NCBI GenBank assembly: GCA_014529385.2
Contig: CM043958.1
Span: forward strand, 141,958,234 to 142,022,233
DNA from: Adiantum capillus-veneris
Lineage: Eukaryota; Streptophyta; Polypodiopsida; Polypodiales; Pteridaceae
DNA: 64,000 bases
Reading direction: 5' to 3'
Positions 1 to 10,214 of this stretch are shown here, piece after piece (positions within the stretch are counted from its first letter, which is position 1; each line of letters starts with the position of its first letter). Made by a program: the position numbers and the translations under genes. The notes under the pieces are model-generated. The model was given only the letters and a program-made list of their open reading frames with translations, did not search any database and was not told where the DNA came from.

Positions 1-6
1 AAGATG

Positions 7-420
7 ATGGGGTCTAGGAGGGCCTCTTTATTTTTCATGAGATTGTGGAGGTGATTAACATTTTGACAAAAGGGTACACGCCATGTGTGCAAGAATGGTG
101 GGCGTGTAAGAGAGGTAAGAGTGGTCAAAGGATGCACTTTTCTCCCCAAAAAGGAGGTGGACTTCCATAACTCCTACATATGATCTTTAATTTGAGTGGA
201 GCTTATAAATTTGTAATCTGTGTGCTGAGCTCTTTCTATAGATATACTACATGATATGATTTTACGTGTTAGATTTTAAATTTCATTTTGGGAGGAAAAT
301 TTGAATTTAAAAAACTAAACGTTTGCTTGTTTGAATTCAAAATCAATCCTTTGATTGCTTTCCTTAATAAAGATTTGACTCCCTTAGACTATCAAATAAA
401 GAGGCCCTCCTAGACCCCAT
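7..420. repeat. MITE-like foldback element with 27-bp perfect terminal inverted repeats
   Basis: Positions 7-33 and 394-420 are exact reverse complements over 27 bp (outer end starts ATGGGGTCTAGGAGGGC). The 360-bp interior is AT-rich and shows no reading frame. A short non-coding element with long perfect TIRs is the layout of a MITE. The target duplication cannot be defined because only 6 bases lie to the left in this window, so the superfamily is not assigned. Confidence 0.6.
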
Positions 421-1230
421 TCCCTTCCTAATGATGATTTAGTGCCACAAAAATAGTGTGAAAAATCGGATAATAAGGTTATCAAATACATTTTAATTGG
501 TTACAGTCTTGAAAGAAAAGGTTATAGGTTATGGCATCCATAAACAAAATGTATCTTGGTTTCACGAAATGTTGTATTTGTGGAATATTTTTTTCAAACT
601 TTGTTAGCATGTACCAGAGAGATTAACATAAGCTGACACAAAATTTATGACACTTGTTGCGTGCCTCTTGAATGTAAGTTCCCATGAGGCAAATGTACAT
701 CCTATAGGGGTTTTTGAAAATGTTTCAAATCAGCCTATTATTGATGCAAATGTACATGATTCTCTTTATGTGGAAAGGGGATAATGATGAGGCTAGGATA
801 TGCCAAAATGGATGACGCATACTTTGCGTGATAGTAAGTTGGATGAAACTACATCTAATCATACTTTTTCATGTTCTTGCCATGCAGCATGTGCATCAAA
901 TTTGTATGCTTTTTGGATGTTTCTAGGGAATATGATGAAGAGAAACCTCTTTCTTTTGATGAAGCACATAACCAAAAAATTAGATGGCTACAATAAAATC
1001 AAAATATGATGCATTTTATAGAAAATGAAACGTGTAATTTATGTTATTTGCCGCCTGGAAAAAGTCCATTGGTACAAAGTGGATACAAGTTGAAACATAA
1101 GCTAGATGGTAAGATTGATTGCTACAAGGCTAGACTTGTTGCAAAAGGTTATGCACAACAAAAAGGCATTGACTATGAAGAGACTTTTGTTCCCACTTGT
1201 CAAATGGTAGTTCTTTCTCACACTTGTTGA
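421..1230 (+). pseudogene. Ty1/copia pol remnant A (integrase C-terminal end to early reverse transcriptase)
   Basis: Translated pieces match the plant copia polyprotein in order. At about 475-560 there is the segment after the integrase core (IGYSLERKGYRLW). At 1006-1230 there is the start of the reverse transcriptase domain: an ENETC segment, then YKLKHKLDGKIDCYKARLVA and KGYAQQKGIDYEETF. Several frames must be used, so it cannot make a protein. The integrase core lies upstream of the window or is lost, and the RT ends at about 1230 before its catalytic YVDD. It is homologous to remnant B (1383-3110), with the same interdomain text at 2176-2760. Confidence 0.75.
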
Positions 1231-1382
1231 TGCACTTTATGTACCAAGGATCAAAAAGAACTTTTGTATGTATTTGCACATGCAAGACCTGGTCTTGTTG
1301 TCAAACTTATGGATGTCAAATGTAGAGTTCATGATCTCATTTCTGGTGATAAAATTGTTGTATCTAGCATTTTGGTCCATGG

Positions 1383-3110
1383 TTGTATAAGCTCACTTTG
1401 TATGACAAGTGTGGGAAAAATCTTGCAAATGCAATCATGGATTCAAATGATATTTTAGATGAAAAACATTGGGGCATTTCAATTTTGCCAATTTTGCTGC
1501 ATTTTCAAAAATCTAATATGATTGCTTCTTTGCCGCCTCTTGAATACCTTCAAAGCATGATTGTGAAGGATGAATTTTGAGTAAGATGTAGTGTTCAAGT
1601 GTAAGAGCTACATACAGGTTAAACTTGTGCATAGCAACGTTTGTGGGTCTGTGCAAACTCCATCTTTGGGTAAATACCTATACTTTGTGACTTTCATTGA
1701 TGTTTACCCTACGTATGCATGGGTGTATCCACTTAAAGCTAAATCCAAATTATTCATGTGCATCAATAAATTTTTGGTTATGGCTGAAAATGTCTCTATA
1801 TGTATAATGGAAGCCCTCCGTTCAGATGGAGAGGGGGGGAGCATATGTCTCATGAGTTTAATGCATTTTTGGCTAGTCATGGGATAAAACACCAATGTAC
1901 AATACCATGTATAGCTCAAAAAAATGGTATTTTTGAGAGGAAAAACATGTTGCTTATAGAGGTGGAAGGATGTATGCCCAAGAATTGGAAGGATGTATAG
2001 TTAAGAGTCAAGCTTTACCACATTCATTTTGGCTTGAGGTTGTCATGTGTGCTACCTATGTACTTAGAATATATCCTACTAAGTCTTTGCAATCTAAGAT
2101 TCCTTATGAAGCATGGCATGTTAAAAAGCCATCTATTTATCACATGTGTGTTGTTAGTTGTTTAGCTTATACTTTGTCCACAAAAACAACATAGAAAATT
2201 GGATGATAATGCTATCAAATGCATTTTTGTATTCTTATACCATTCACAAAAAAAGAATATCTTGGTTTTGGTGAGATGTTGTCTTTGTTGAAGATTCTAT
2301 TTTGTCTTTGTTATCATGGAGAAAATCTACCTATTATTAATGTAGATGGATATAATGTACTTGATGTGGAAAGGGATGAGAATGAAGAGACTAGGGGTAC
2401 GCCAAAATCACTCGTGCATACTTTGCATGACAGTAAATTATCTATGTCTACTCGGTACTCGTCCGGGTCCTTGTCATGCATCATATGCATCACATTGTTA
2501 TGCTTTGGTTGTTTCTAGTTTATGTGATAAAGAGAAATTGATTTATCTTGATGAAGCACATAATTTGAAAAATTGGATGGTTGCAACGCAATCCGAATGT
2601 GATGCACTTATGGAAAATGAAACATGGACTTTATGTGATTTGACTCTTGGGAAAAAGACCATTGCTAAAAAGTGGGTTTACAAGTTGAAACGTAAGCCAG
2701 ATGGTGAGATTGATTGCTCCAAGGCTAGACTCTATTGCAAAAGGTTATGCACAGCAAAAAGACATTGATTATGAAGAGACTTTTGGTCCCACTTGTCATA
2801 TTATTACTATTCATTTTCTATGTGAGATAGAAACTCATTTTGGATGAAATGTACAACAATCCAACATTGTTACTACTTTCTTGAATGGTGATATATTTAA
2901 GGAAGTATATGTAATGCAACTTTGCGGTTTCATCAGAAAAGGACAAGAAGATAAAGTATGCAAATGCAAGAAAGCTTCATTTGGGTTGAAGCAATCTCCT
3001 CATGCTTGTCATAAGAAAGTTGACGCTCATTTGGTTAAACAAGGATTTTGTAGCAATCCAACTAAGAGAATGTTGTTTGTTAAACATGAGGGTGATGTAT
3101 AGCTCATTGT
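1383..3110 (+). pseudogene. Ty1/copia pol remnant B (GAG-pre-integrase, integrase, reverse transcriptase)
   Basis: The domains come in the usual copia order across many frames. At 1470-1580 is a GAG-pre-integrase segment (KSNMIASLPPLEYLQ). At 1620-2190 is the integrase core, with LVHSNVCGSVQTPSLG, YFVTFIDVYPTYAW and a degraded LRSDGEGG. At 2200-2760 is the linker and start of RT (ENETWTLCDL, KKWVYKLKRKPDGEIDCSKA). At 2881-3110 is the RT core, with NGDIFKEVYVMQ and KKASFGLKQSPHAC, stopping just before the YVDD box. Frequent stops and shifts show an old copy. It is followed directly by an LTR at 3125 with no RNase H, so the 3' end of pol has been deleted. Confidence 0.8.
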
Positions 3111-3124
3111 CACTTTGTATGTAG

Positions 3125-3353
3125 TGTTACCATATACCTGTGGTAGTGATGTGTGTGAACACACTTAGGACCGTGGGGAATTTGTTCCCTCACTAGGAGG
3201 TTTTTCCCCCCATGAATTGTATATACGCCCATCACTCTAGGGCTAACTTATCTTTCCATTGCACATTAAGTAATATTACTCTCTGTTGTGTGCCTTGAGC
3301 TTCCTTTGTCTTCTCCAAGTTGTCTGTGTTTCCCTGCAACCCTATGTCCAACA
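3125..3353 (+). repeat. Ty1/copia LTR (solo or 5' LTR of a truncated element)
   Basis: The segment begins TGTTAC and ends CCAACA (TG...CA termini), contains a TATA-like stretch near 3219, and is followed after two bases by a canonical tRNA-Met primer-binding site and then a copia gag. At 229 bp it is short, as many copia LTRs are. No second copy of this LTR was seen in the window, so it is called from termini and context rather than from a pair. Confidence 0.65.
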
Positions 3354-3355
3354 AT

Positions 3356-3367
3356 TGGTATCAGAGC
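3356..3367 (+). other. Primer-binding site (initiator tRNA-Met)
   Basis: TGGTATCAGAGC is the standard plant copia primer-binding site, complementary to the 3' end of initiator methionine tRNA. It lies two bases after the LTR end, as expected for minus-strand priming. Confidence 0.85.
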
Positions 3368-3731
3368 ATGTTGCATCTTCTCTCGCTTAGCCGCCAGCAT
3401 TGCTAGCACATGCCTACTCACTTTCTTTGATTTTTCTGAGTTTTGGTGAGCGTTAGAAAATTGACAAATAATTTGGATAAGCTCAAAGACCCAAGTTTGC
3501 TCAAAATTTCCATTCTAGATCATTGCAGCCTCCGTTTTCACTATAGGTGTTATTGCATAGGCAATTTTGTCATTTTGTGCAAGATTTTTGTCGGTTCCAT
3601 TTTTTTACATAACAAGTCTTTTTTGGGTTGTGCTCTATAGAACACATTAATCCGCTTGTTTCTTCTCTTTTCGTGTAGTTGTCACATTAGGTGAAGCATT
3701 CGTATGGCTAAAAAACACATATGTATTCAAG

Positions 3732-4190
3732 ATGTTTGCTGTTGAGGATAAAATGGATGGAGCCAATTACCCAATGTGGTCTTACAAGATGCAACATGTA
3801 CTTGTTTAAAAGGGCATTGGGAATGTTTTGAAGGCATTTGATATATGTCGGGGTTCCAGGGATGCAGGTGATGTTGAGGATGTGGGAGGGTTTTCGTGGC
3901 AGGGTTGGTGCTGCCAGAGCTATTTTGCCTACGGCTCAGCAAGCTCATTGAGATGCTAGAGATACACAAGCTCATGCATTGATTGTGGTTTTCATGAAGT
4001 ACACTATTACTCCTCACATTTGTTCAACGGAATCTACAAAATAGGCTTGGGATTTTATGGCTTGTCTTTATGCAAGTTGCAATGAGGCTAAAATTGCGTT
4101 GATGCGTAAAGAGCTAGAGTCAAAGATTATGCATGAGAAAGATGAAATGGACACTTTCCTTGTTGGTATCAAGGATATTAATGAGCAACC
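3732..4190 (+). pseudogene. Truncated Ty1/copia gag (UBN2-type)
   Basis: The ATG at 3732 starts a protein containing DGANYPMWSYKMQHVL, the conserved N-terminal motif of plant copia Gag. It is followed, after stops and shifts, by QALIVVFMKYTITPHI, a WDFM segment, and RKELESKIMHEKDEMDTFLV (4057-4185), which is the core of the UBN2 domain. Gag would form the particle shell that packages element RNA. There is an in-frame stop after HVLV and another before AWDF. Copia similarity ends abruptly near 4190 with no zinc knuckle or protease, so the element is cut off there. Confidence 0.75.
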
Positions 4191-4569
4191 TTGGGGGGTT
4201 CACCGTTCAGTTTCCCCCTATATAACATGCATTCACGAGGTATTGAAAAAACTCCTCTTTTAACATATCTAAATGAGTAAAATGACCCCTTATTTTAGGA
4301 TTTTTTCCAGAATTGAATATAAAAACCACTTATTTTAATGTATCTCTGTTAAATTGCCTTAATGTTTTGTATCTTGTGTTCATTTTGAGTCTTTTTCAAT
4401 GTTGTTTAGGATGCAATTGTTGTCGTAGGGATGCAATCAGTGGTAGAAATTAAAGTATTTTAGAGTTTAGATACACAAGAAGAGGAGGGATAAAGCCAAG
4501 ATGTTGGGCTTGGATCTATGCATGATGTTGACAATCACGGTTGCATGATTCGTTATTTGATATTCATTT
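4191..4569. other. Unassigned AT-rich sequence
   Basis: No coding similarity, LTR end or repeat was recognised. The left edge (CCTTGGGGGG) is where the copia gag is interrupted, so this may be the margin of a later insertion, but no partner terminus was established. Confidence 0.5.
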
Positions 4570-4728
4570 GAGGCTATCTTTTTAGCTATAGTGTCTTAGT
4601 GCGAATGTATAATTCTAAACAGTAGAGGCTATACTCTTAGCTCTATTTGTTTTAGAATAGATAAATAAATAATTCTAAAAATTAGAGGCTATTTTTTTAG
4701 CTATAGTGTCTTAGTGCAAATGTATAAT
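4570..4728 (+). repeat. 115-bp tandem repeat, unit 1 and the left part of unit 2
   Basis: Unit 1 runs 4570-4684 and unit 2 starts at 4685. Both begin GAGGCTAT, continue through TAGCTATAGTGTCTTAGTGC to GTATAAT. Unit 2 is cut at 4728 by the chromovirus and resumes at 13629. Each unit contains small hairpins such as TAGAG...CTCTA. Confidence 0.8.
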
Positions 4729-5917
4729 TGTAACATTTAAAGGCCTAAAAACTTGTGTGTAGCGGAAATTAGCATGAACATAGTGGGCATTTCATTAGAA
4801 TAGATTCCTAATCAGAATTACAAGAGTGCTTGGGTGGAGAGAGCAACAAAAAGCATAACACTTAGTTAGATAGCATGAACAATACTTTCAAAAGAGAGAG
4901 AAATTAAGCTATTGACAACAGTTGAGGACCGGATTTGCATGGAGCCGGTCCCCCCTCCAAAAGGCTTTGTATTATGGTTTCTCCCATCAAGAGAGACATT
5001 GTACAATACAATTCTTTGTGTTCCTTCAAGACTAGCTAGTGCAATGAAGATGAAAGTTTCATGCACTAAGCAAAACACTTAGCAAACACAACATCAATTA
5101 TCCCCGGTCTCAGACCCAAGACCTCACACACCTTCGAAGATGGTGAGAGCTAGCAGGGTATGAGAGTAGATTGAGAGGAAGAAGGAGTATCTTACGAGAA
5201 AGTTGTACATCTCCTCACATAATCACTCATATTAGCATAGCTTAGCTTAGTAATTAGCTTGGTAGAGGATATGAGCATGCATTGAAGCTTGGCTCTTGGT
5301 TGGATTTGCATCCACATGCCAAGAGTGTGTCGATGTAGGCTTCTATCTCACAAGCTTGGAGTAGGTGATGAGCTCTCCATTAAAGCTTGGGAAGAGATAG
5401 TCTTCTTTACTTTACACATAGACTGTGTGTGAGTGTGTGTGTGATAATGCCTTGAAAAAATCATCCCCCCCTCTCTCTTGGGCGAGCCCTCTTGCTATTT
5501 GCTCTTGCTCTACCCTCATTGGACCTCCCCAAGTCAAGCCAATGACAATCAAGCAGCATAAGTGATAGCCTTCTAACATGTGTCCCTCTTTCCCCTTTTG
5601 TGAGAGCTTTCGGTAATTTAATAATTTAACAAACTCTCATTGGACCCCTTTGCCTCCTGGCCAATAGGAATCAGGCAAGCCATTGGGCTGCTGAATGCTC
5701 ATTGGAAACCTTGGGAGACTGTCCAATAGTCATCTAGGAGACTTAATTCTCATTGGTTCTTTTATTAAGTGTTTTTAAATTAATTAAACTAGATTTAGTC
5801 TAGCCTAATTCTCATTGGTCCACCTCCAAGGCCATCCAATAGGAATTGGGTACACCTTGTGGGCATCTAGCCTAGGGAGCTGACATGTGTCCCTCATTCC
5901 CTTTGTGTAAAGGGAGC

Positions 5918-5949
<32 letters not shown>

Positions 5950-6311
5950 CTTTCTCTCTCATCCCCTACATGCAAGGCTCACCCCCTCCCAAGTAGGGAT
6001 TGCAAAGACTTTTTTGGTACACACACAAAGCATCCAATTCCCTTAAGGTTGACCTTTGGACACAACCTTTGAATTTTGGAACCTTAGCATTTTGGAAGTC
6101 TTAATGGGCTGAACCTTAGGGTCTTTTTAGCCCATTGTTGCACATGGCCCCCCTTTGGATCCGTATTTTCCCTCCTTTGGATCCCTATTGTGGCCGGTCT
6201 GCTAGCTTAACCAATATTCTAGCTTTTTCTCCCCTGGCACTTCCCCATATTAAATGATTAGTTTAACATGAGAAAATCATTTAGGAGAATTAGATATTGA
6301 TTATTATGACA
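4729..6311 (-). repeat. LTR of chromovirus 1 (3' LTR in element sense)
   Basis: It starts TGTAACATTT and ends TATTATGACA, and is matched almost base for base by 12016-13623. Differences include a shorter (TG)n tract at about 5920-5948 and absence of a short block present near 13447 in the other copy. It is 1583 bp. Confidence 0.93.
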
Positions 6312-6326
6312 TTACCTCTCTCTTGG
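6312..6326 (-). other. Polypurine tract of chromovirus 1
   Basis: The reverse complement reads CCAAGAGAGAGGTAA and abuts the 3' LTR. It is the expected plus-strand primer. Confidence 0.75.
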
Positions 6327-6668
6327 AATCATAGTCGTCCTCGACTATGGTGTAGAGAAGATAAAGCATATTCATGAGTCCTTTTCTTAGCGGGTAGAGG
6401 GTCCCTATGTTACCCTACGACATCATTCCACAATGGATGACTAGTCCATTTGGCGCTTGAGAGCCTGAGGCTACCGCAAGCATGTCTGCGCATTAGTCCT
6501 ATCAGTCTTCCATAGTAGAGTGACAAGCTCTACTTGGTGTTTGGGAGACGTCGTCTCCGCAAAATTGATCTAAGCATGCATACTACTTCATTTTTGTGCA
6601 CAATAAAGAAAAGAGAGTCTTATAAGACAAAAAAAACTTTGTTCATTTTTAACATTTTGTACATTTGC

Positions 6669-9270
6669 TTACTCTTGGGAAGCATTGTAAGCGTTGACAA
6701 GGTTTAGGTTTTCCATTAATTGTATGCCTTGCATCTATCTAGCATCTTCAAAAGGATCATTCTTAAACTTAATAAGATATCGTCGGATAGTCTTACCGCC
6801 TCTTAATACCTTGTCTTCATGTCGGAGAATGGACTCGGGCTACAACACCTCCTCTTGGTCCTCGATCTCTTGTGGGTCTTCAATAGTTGGTTCTTGAGGT
6901 GGCTCTCCTTTGTAAGGCTTTAATAGGCTCACATGGAAAGCATTGTGTATGAGCCAATGATTGGGCAACTTGAGTTGATAGGCCATCTCATTGATTGGCC
7001 TAAGAATATGGAAGGGACCATAGTACCTTTTTGCTAGTTTAGCATAGTACTTTTGGTGTCTCGTAGGATTCTTGCCCGTCGTGTGCCTTAATCGAGCCTT
7101 GGAAAACTTTAATAAGATCCAATCATTTTCTTTAAAGGTTTGGGCTCTTCTGTGCTTGTCAGCAGCAGCCTTTTGCCTTTGCTGTGAGATAGAGATAGAG
7201 ATAGCATCCTTAATCATTTGAAAAGATTCTTGTAGGTCTCGGCTATACTCATCTGCAGTGAAGATCTTCCCATGTACCTTAAGTAGCAAGGGACTTTTTG
7301 ATCTCCCCTCAATTACCTCGAAAGGTGCTTTTCTCGTGGAAGTATGTACAGTGTTATTGTAAACATACTCCACTAAGGGTAAGTACTTCTCCCATTGGGA
7401 TCTTTGATTTACTTCCGTTACATAGGCCTTTAGTAGATCAAGAATGGTTAGGTTAGCTATTTCACTTTGGCCATCTGTTTGTGGATGATAGGCCGAAGAG
7501 AAGTTTAGTCTTGTCCCTAAATTCTCAAAGAGACCCTTCCAGAAATTACTGGTCATTCTAGGATCTCTATCCGCCGACACTATGGACATTGGCAAGCCAT
7601 GGTACTTGAAAATTTGTGAAATGAAGAGGGTTGCAATTTGATGGGCTTTGATAGTCTTTTTCATAGGTATAAAATGAGCTTGTTTACTGAACCTGTCTAC
7701 TATCGTCCATATTCCCGTATTCCCATGGATAGACTTAGGCAATCCAAAGATAAAATCCATGGATATGCTCTTCGATGGTGAATTAGGGATTGGCAAGGGT
7801 TGAAGAAATCCAAGTTTCTTCCCTCTATCAAATTTTGTCTTTTGGCATACCACACATTTAGAAACATACTCTTGTATGTTCACTTTCATGGTAGGCCAAT
7901 AGAAATATGTTTCAATTCCCTTTAAGGTAGACTGAATCCCTCTATGCCCCGCATAAGGTGGAGCATGAGATTCATACATTACTTTCTCATGTAGTGAGTT
8001 AGTAACGCATAGTCTATTGCCATAGAGAAGATAACCATTTTGTAAAGTAAATGGTTCTTTTTTCTTCCCTAATGCAAGGGCTGAAATCACATCTCTAAAA
8101 TCGGGATCAATAGCATACTCATCTATCATTGAAGATAGATCATTGTGAGTTGCTATGGAAACCGCATTCACTCTCGGCTGTCTTGAGAGTGCATCAGCTA
8201 CTTGATTATGCTTGCCATCAATGTGAGCAATATGAAAATGAAATTTCAAAAGGAAATTTGCCCACATCATTTGTTTGTCCGAGAGCTTGGTCTGCGTCAT
8301 GAAGTACTTAAGACTTTGGTGATCCGTTCGCCGAATGAAAGGAGTCCCCAATAAATAGTGCTTCCATGAGTCTAAGGCATGTAGAACTGCAAGGAGTTCC
8401 TTTTCATATATGCCTAGAGCTTGCTCAATAGGGTCGAGCCTTCGACTCTCATAGCCTATGGCATGCCCTTCTTGGAGAAAAACAGCTCCAAGGCAATCAC
8501 CACAAGCATCACATTGGACCTCAAATGGTTTTGAGAGATCCGGTAGTGTAAGCACAGGTTGAGAGATAAGCTTTTCGAAAGAATTGTTCTCCTTAGCAAT
8601 CCATGTATACCTAATGCTTTTCTTTGTTAGGTCATGTAATGGTCTCGCAATTTGTGAGAACTTTTCTATGAAGCGTCTATAGTATGCACACATACCTATA
8701 AAGCTTCTTAGTTCATGAAGATTCCTTGGTTTAGGCCATCCTTTTATTACCTCTAAATTTGATGGATCCATTTGGATGCCATCTTGAGAGATAATGTGAC
8801 CTAAATACTGAATCTCTTGCAAGAAAAATTCACTTTTCAACATAAAGTTTATTCTCTGTTAAAACTTGAAATATTACCTGGAGGTGTTGCTTGTGTTCGT
8901 CTAATGAATTAGAGTAGATGATAATATCATCAAAGAACACTCCGGTGAAGGTTTGATGAGGCTTGAACAGCTTCTCCATCAAGCGGTTGAATGTGGCTAG
9001 TGCATTGGTCAAGCCAAAAGGCATGACAATGTATTCATAAAGACCAAATGTGGTGCAAAATGCGGTCTTTACAATGTCTTGATCAACTATCCTTATTTGA
9101 TGATAGCCACTTTTTAGGTCAATCCTATTGAAGTAGGTCGATCCTTGTAGCTTATCAAATAGGTCTTCTACCCGTGCAACGGGAAACCTATTCTTGATAG
9201 TGATCCTGTTTAGTGATCTATAGTCGACACACATACAATATGTGCCGTTTTTCTTTTGCACTAATAGCAC
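6669..9270 (-). pseudogene. Chromovirus 1 pol: RT, RNase H, integrase, chromodomain
   Basis: The RT (8830-9270) has VDYRSLNRITIKNRFPVARV, YEYIVMPFGLTNA and the catalytic FFDDIIIYS. A frameshift near 8835 joins it to the 667-codon frame ending at 6840. That frame carries the RT thumb, RNase H (EVQCDACGDCLGAVF, then RRTDHQSLKYF and HNQVADALS), and an integrase with its zinc site (HAPPYAGHRG, then CVVCQKTK) and DDE residues in SISMDFIFGLP, SADRDPRMTSNFW and YHPQTDGQSE. The GPF-type tail ([18 protein letters not shown]) precedes a TAG at 6840. After that stop the frame continues as a chromodomain-like segment (PESILRHEDKV, RRYLIKFKNDPFEDAR), interrupted again at 6735 and ending at 6669. Chromodomains target integration to chromatin. 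Confidence 0.88.
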
Positions 9271-9364
9271 CGGTGAGCAAAATGGAGATGAGCTAGGCCT
9301 AATATGTGCCGTCTTTCTTTTGCACTAATAGCACCGGTGAGCAAAATGGAGATGAGCTAGGCCT
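9237..9364 (-). repeat. 64-bp tandem duplication inside chromovirus 1 pol
   Basis: 9237-9300 and 9301-9364 are near-identical (both begin AATATGTGCC and end TAGGCCT). The second chromovirus has one copy at about 19115-19180, so this is a secondary duplication. Being 64 bp, it shifts the frame by one. Confidence 0.9.
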
Positions 9365-10214
9365 AACATGCCCTTCTCAACTAACTCATGCACTTGCCGC
9401 ATAATCTCCTCTTGTTGAGCTTGAGAAACTCTATAAGGAGGTTTGTTAGGCGGTGAACTTCCTGGAAGAAGTTCAATTGCATGGTCATCATTACCTCGTT
9501 TAGGAGGTAACTCACAAGGGATGTCTTCAATAAAAACATCTTGAAACCCCTTGAGAAAATTGGATAACTCTAATTCCTTTTGGTTGCTTTTATTTTCTTT
9601 TGCTAAAGCATTAGGTTCATTTTGAGAATCTTTAACAAAACTCATGTACACGAAAATAGAGCTCTTTATTGACTTGTTGAAAGCTCGTGTATGTACAATG
9701 GGAATAGTGTTACCCATTTCCTTAGCATCTATATACATGTCTTTTTCCCTGAACTTAAAGGATATTCTCCTTTTAGGAAATTTAACATTGGCAGCCAGGC
9801 GGTCAAACCATGGTGTCCCTAGGGGGCATCCTCATGCTTGAGAGGAGAGATAAAGAAGTCCTCTTTGTACACATAGCCTTGGACACGAAGCCTCAATTTC
9901 CTGATTAAGGGAGTGACTGAAGCTTCTTGCCCCTTGAAGGCACTGTTTGCGGGTAGGACATCTCCCATCTCGTAAGCTTGTATGCCTAGCTTGGTGGCCA
10001 ACTCTATAGATATAAAATTGTGAGTAGAACCAGGGTCAAAGAGAATAAAAGCATCATGTTCTCTTACCTTTCCCCAAGCATGGCATAGAGGAGATCCTTT
10101 GTGGTGAGTTTGGTGAGTCTCCTCCTCTTGGATTTCAACCAAGGAAGCTCTAGGAGGATCTTCTTTTGGGGACAAGCCCGGTACGCATGCCCTTGTTCGC
10201 CGCACTTGAAACAC
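9325..10214 (-). pseudogene. Chromovirus 1 retropepsin and protease-RT linker
   Basis: The frame at 9819-10214 carries the retropepsin site as ILFDPGSTHNFIS; plant gypsy proteases usually read D-S-G here, so the middle residue has become Pro. It is followed by SPLKHED and a frame break. The frame at 9325-9738 then holds MYIDAKEMGNTIP and the region before RT (FLKGFQDVFIEDIPCELPP, PPYRVSQAQQEEIMRQVHEL). A 64-bp tandem duplication at 9237-9364 separates this piece from the RT frame. The protease would cut Gag-Pol; the breaks make it non-functional here. Confidence 0.8.
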
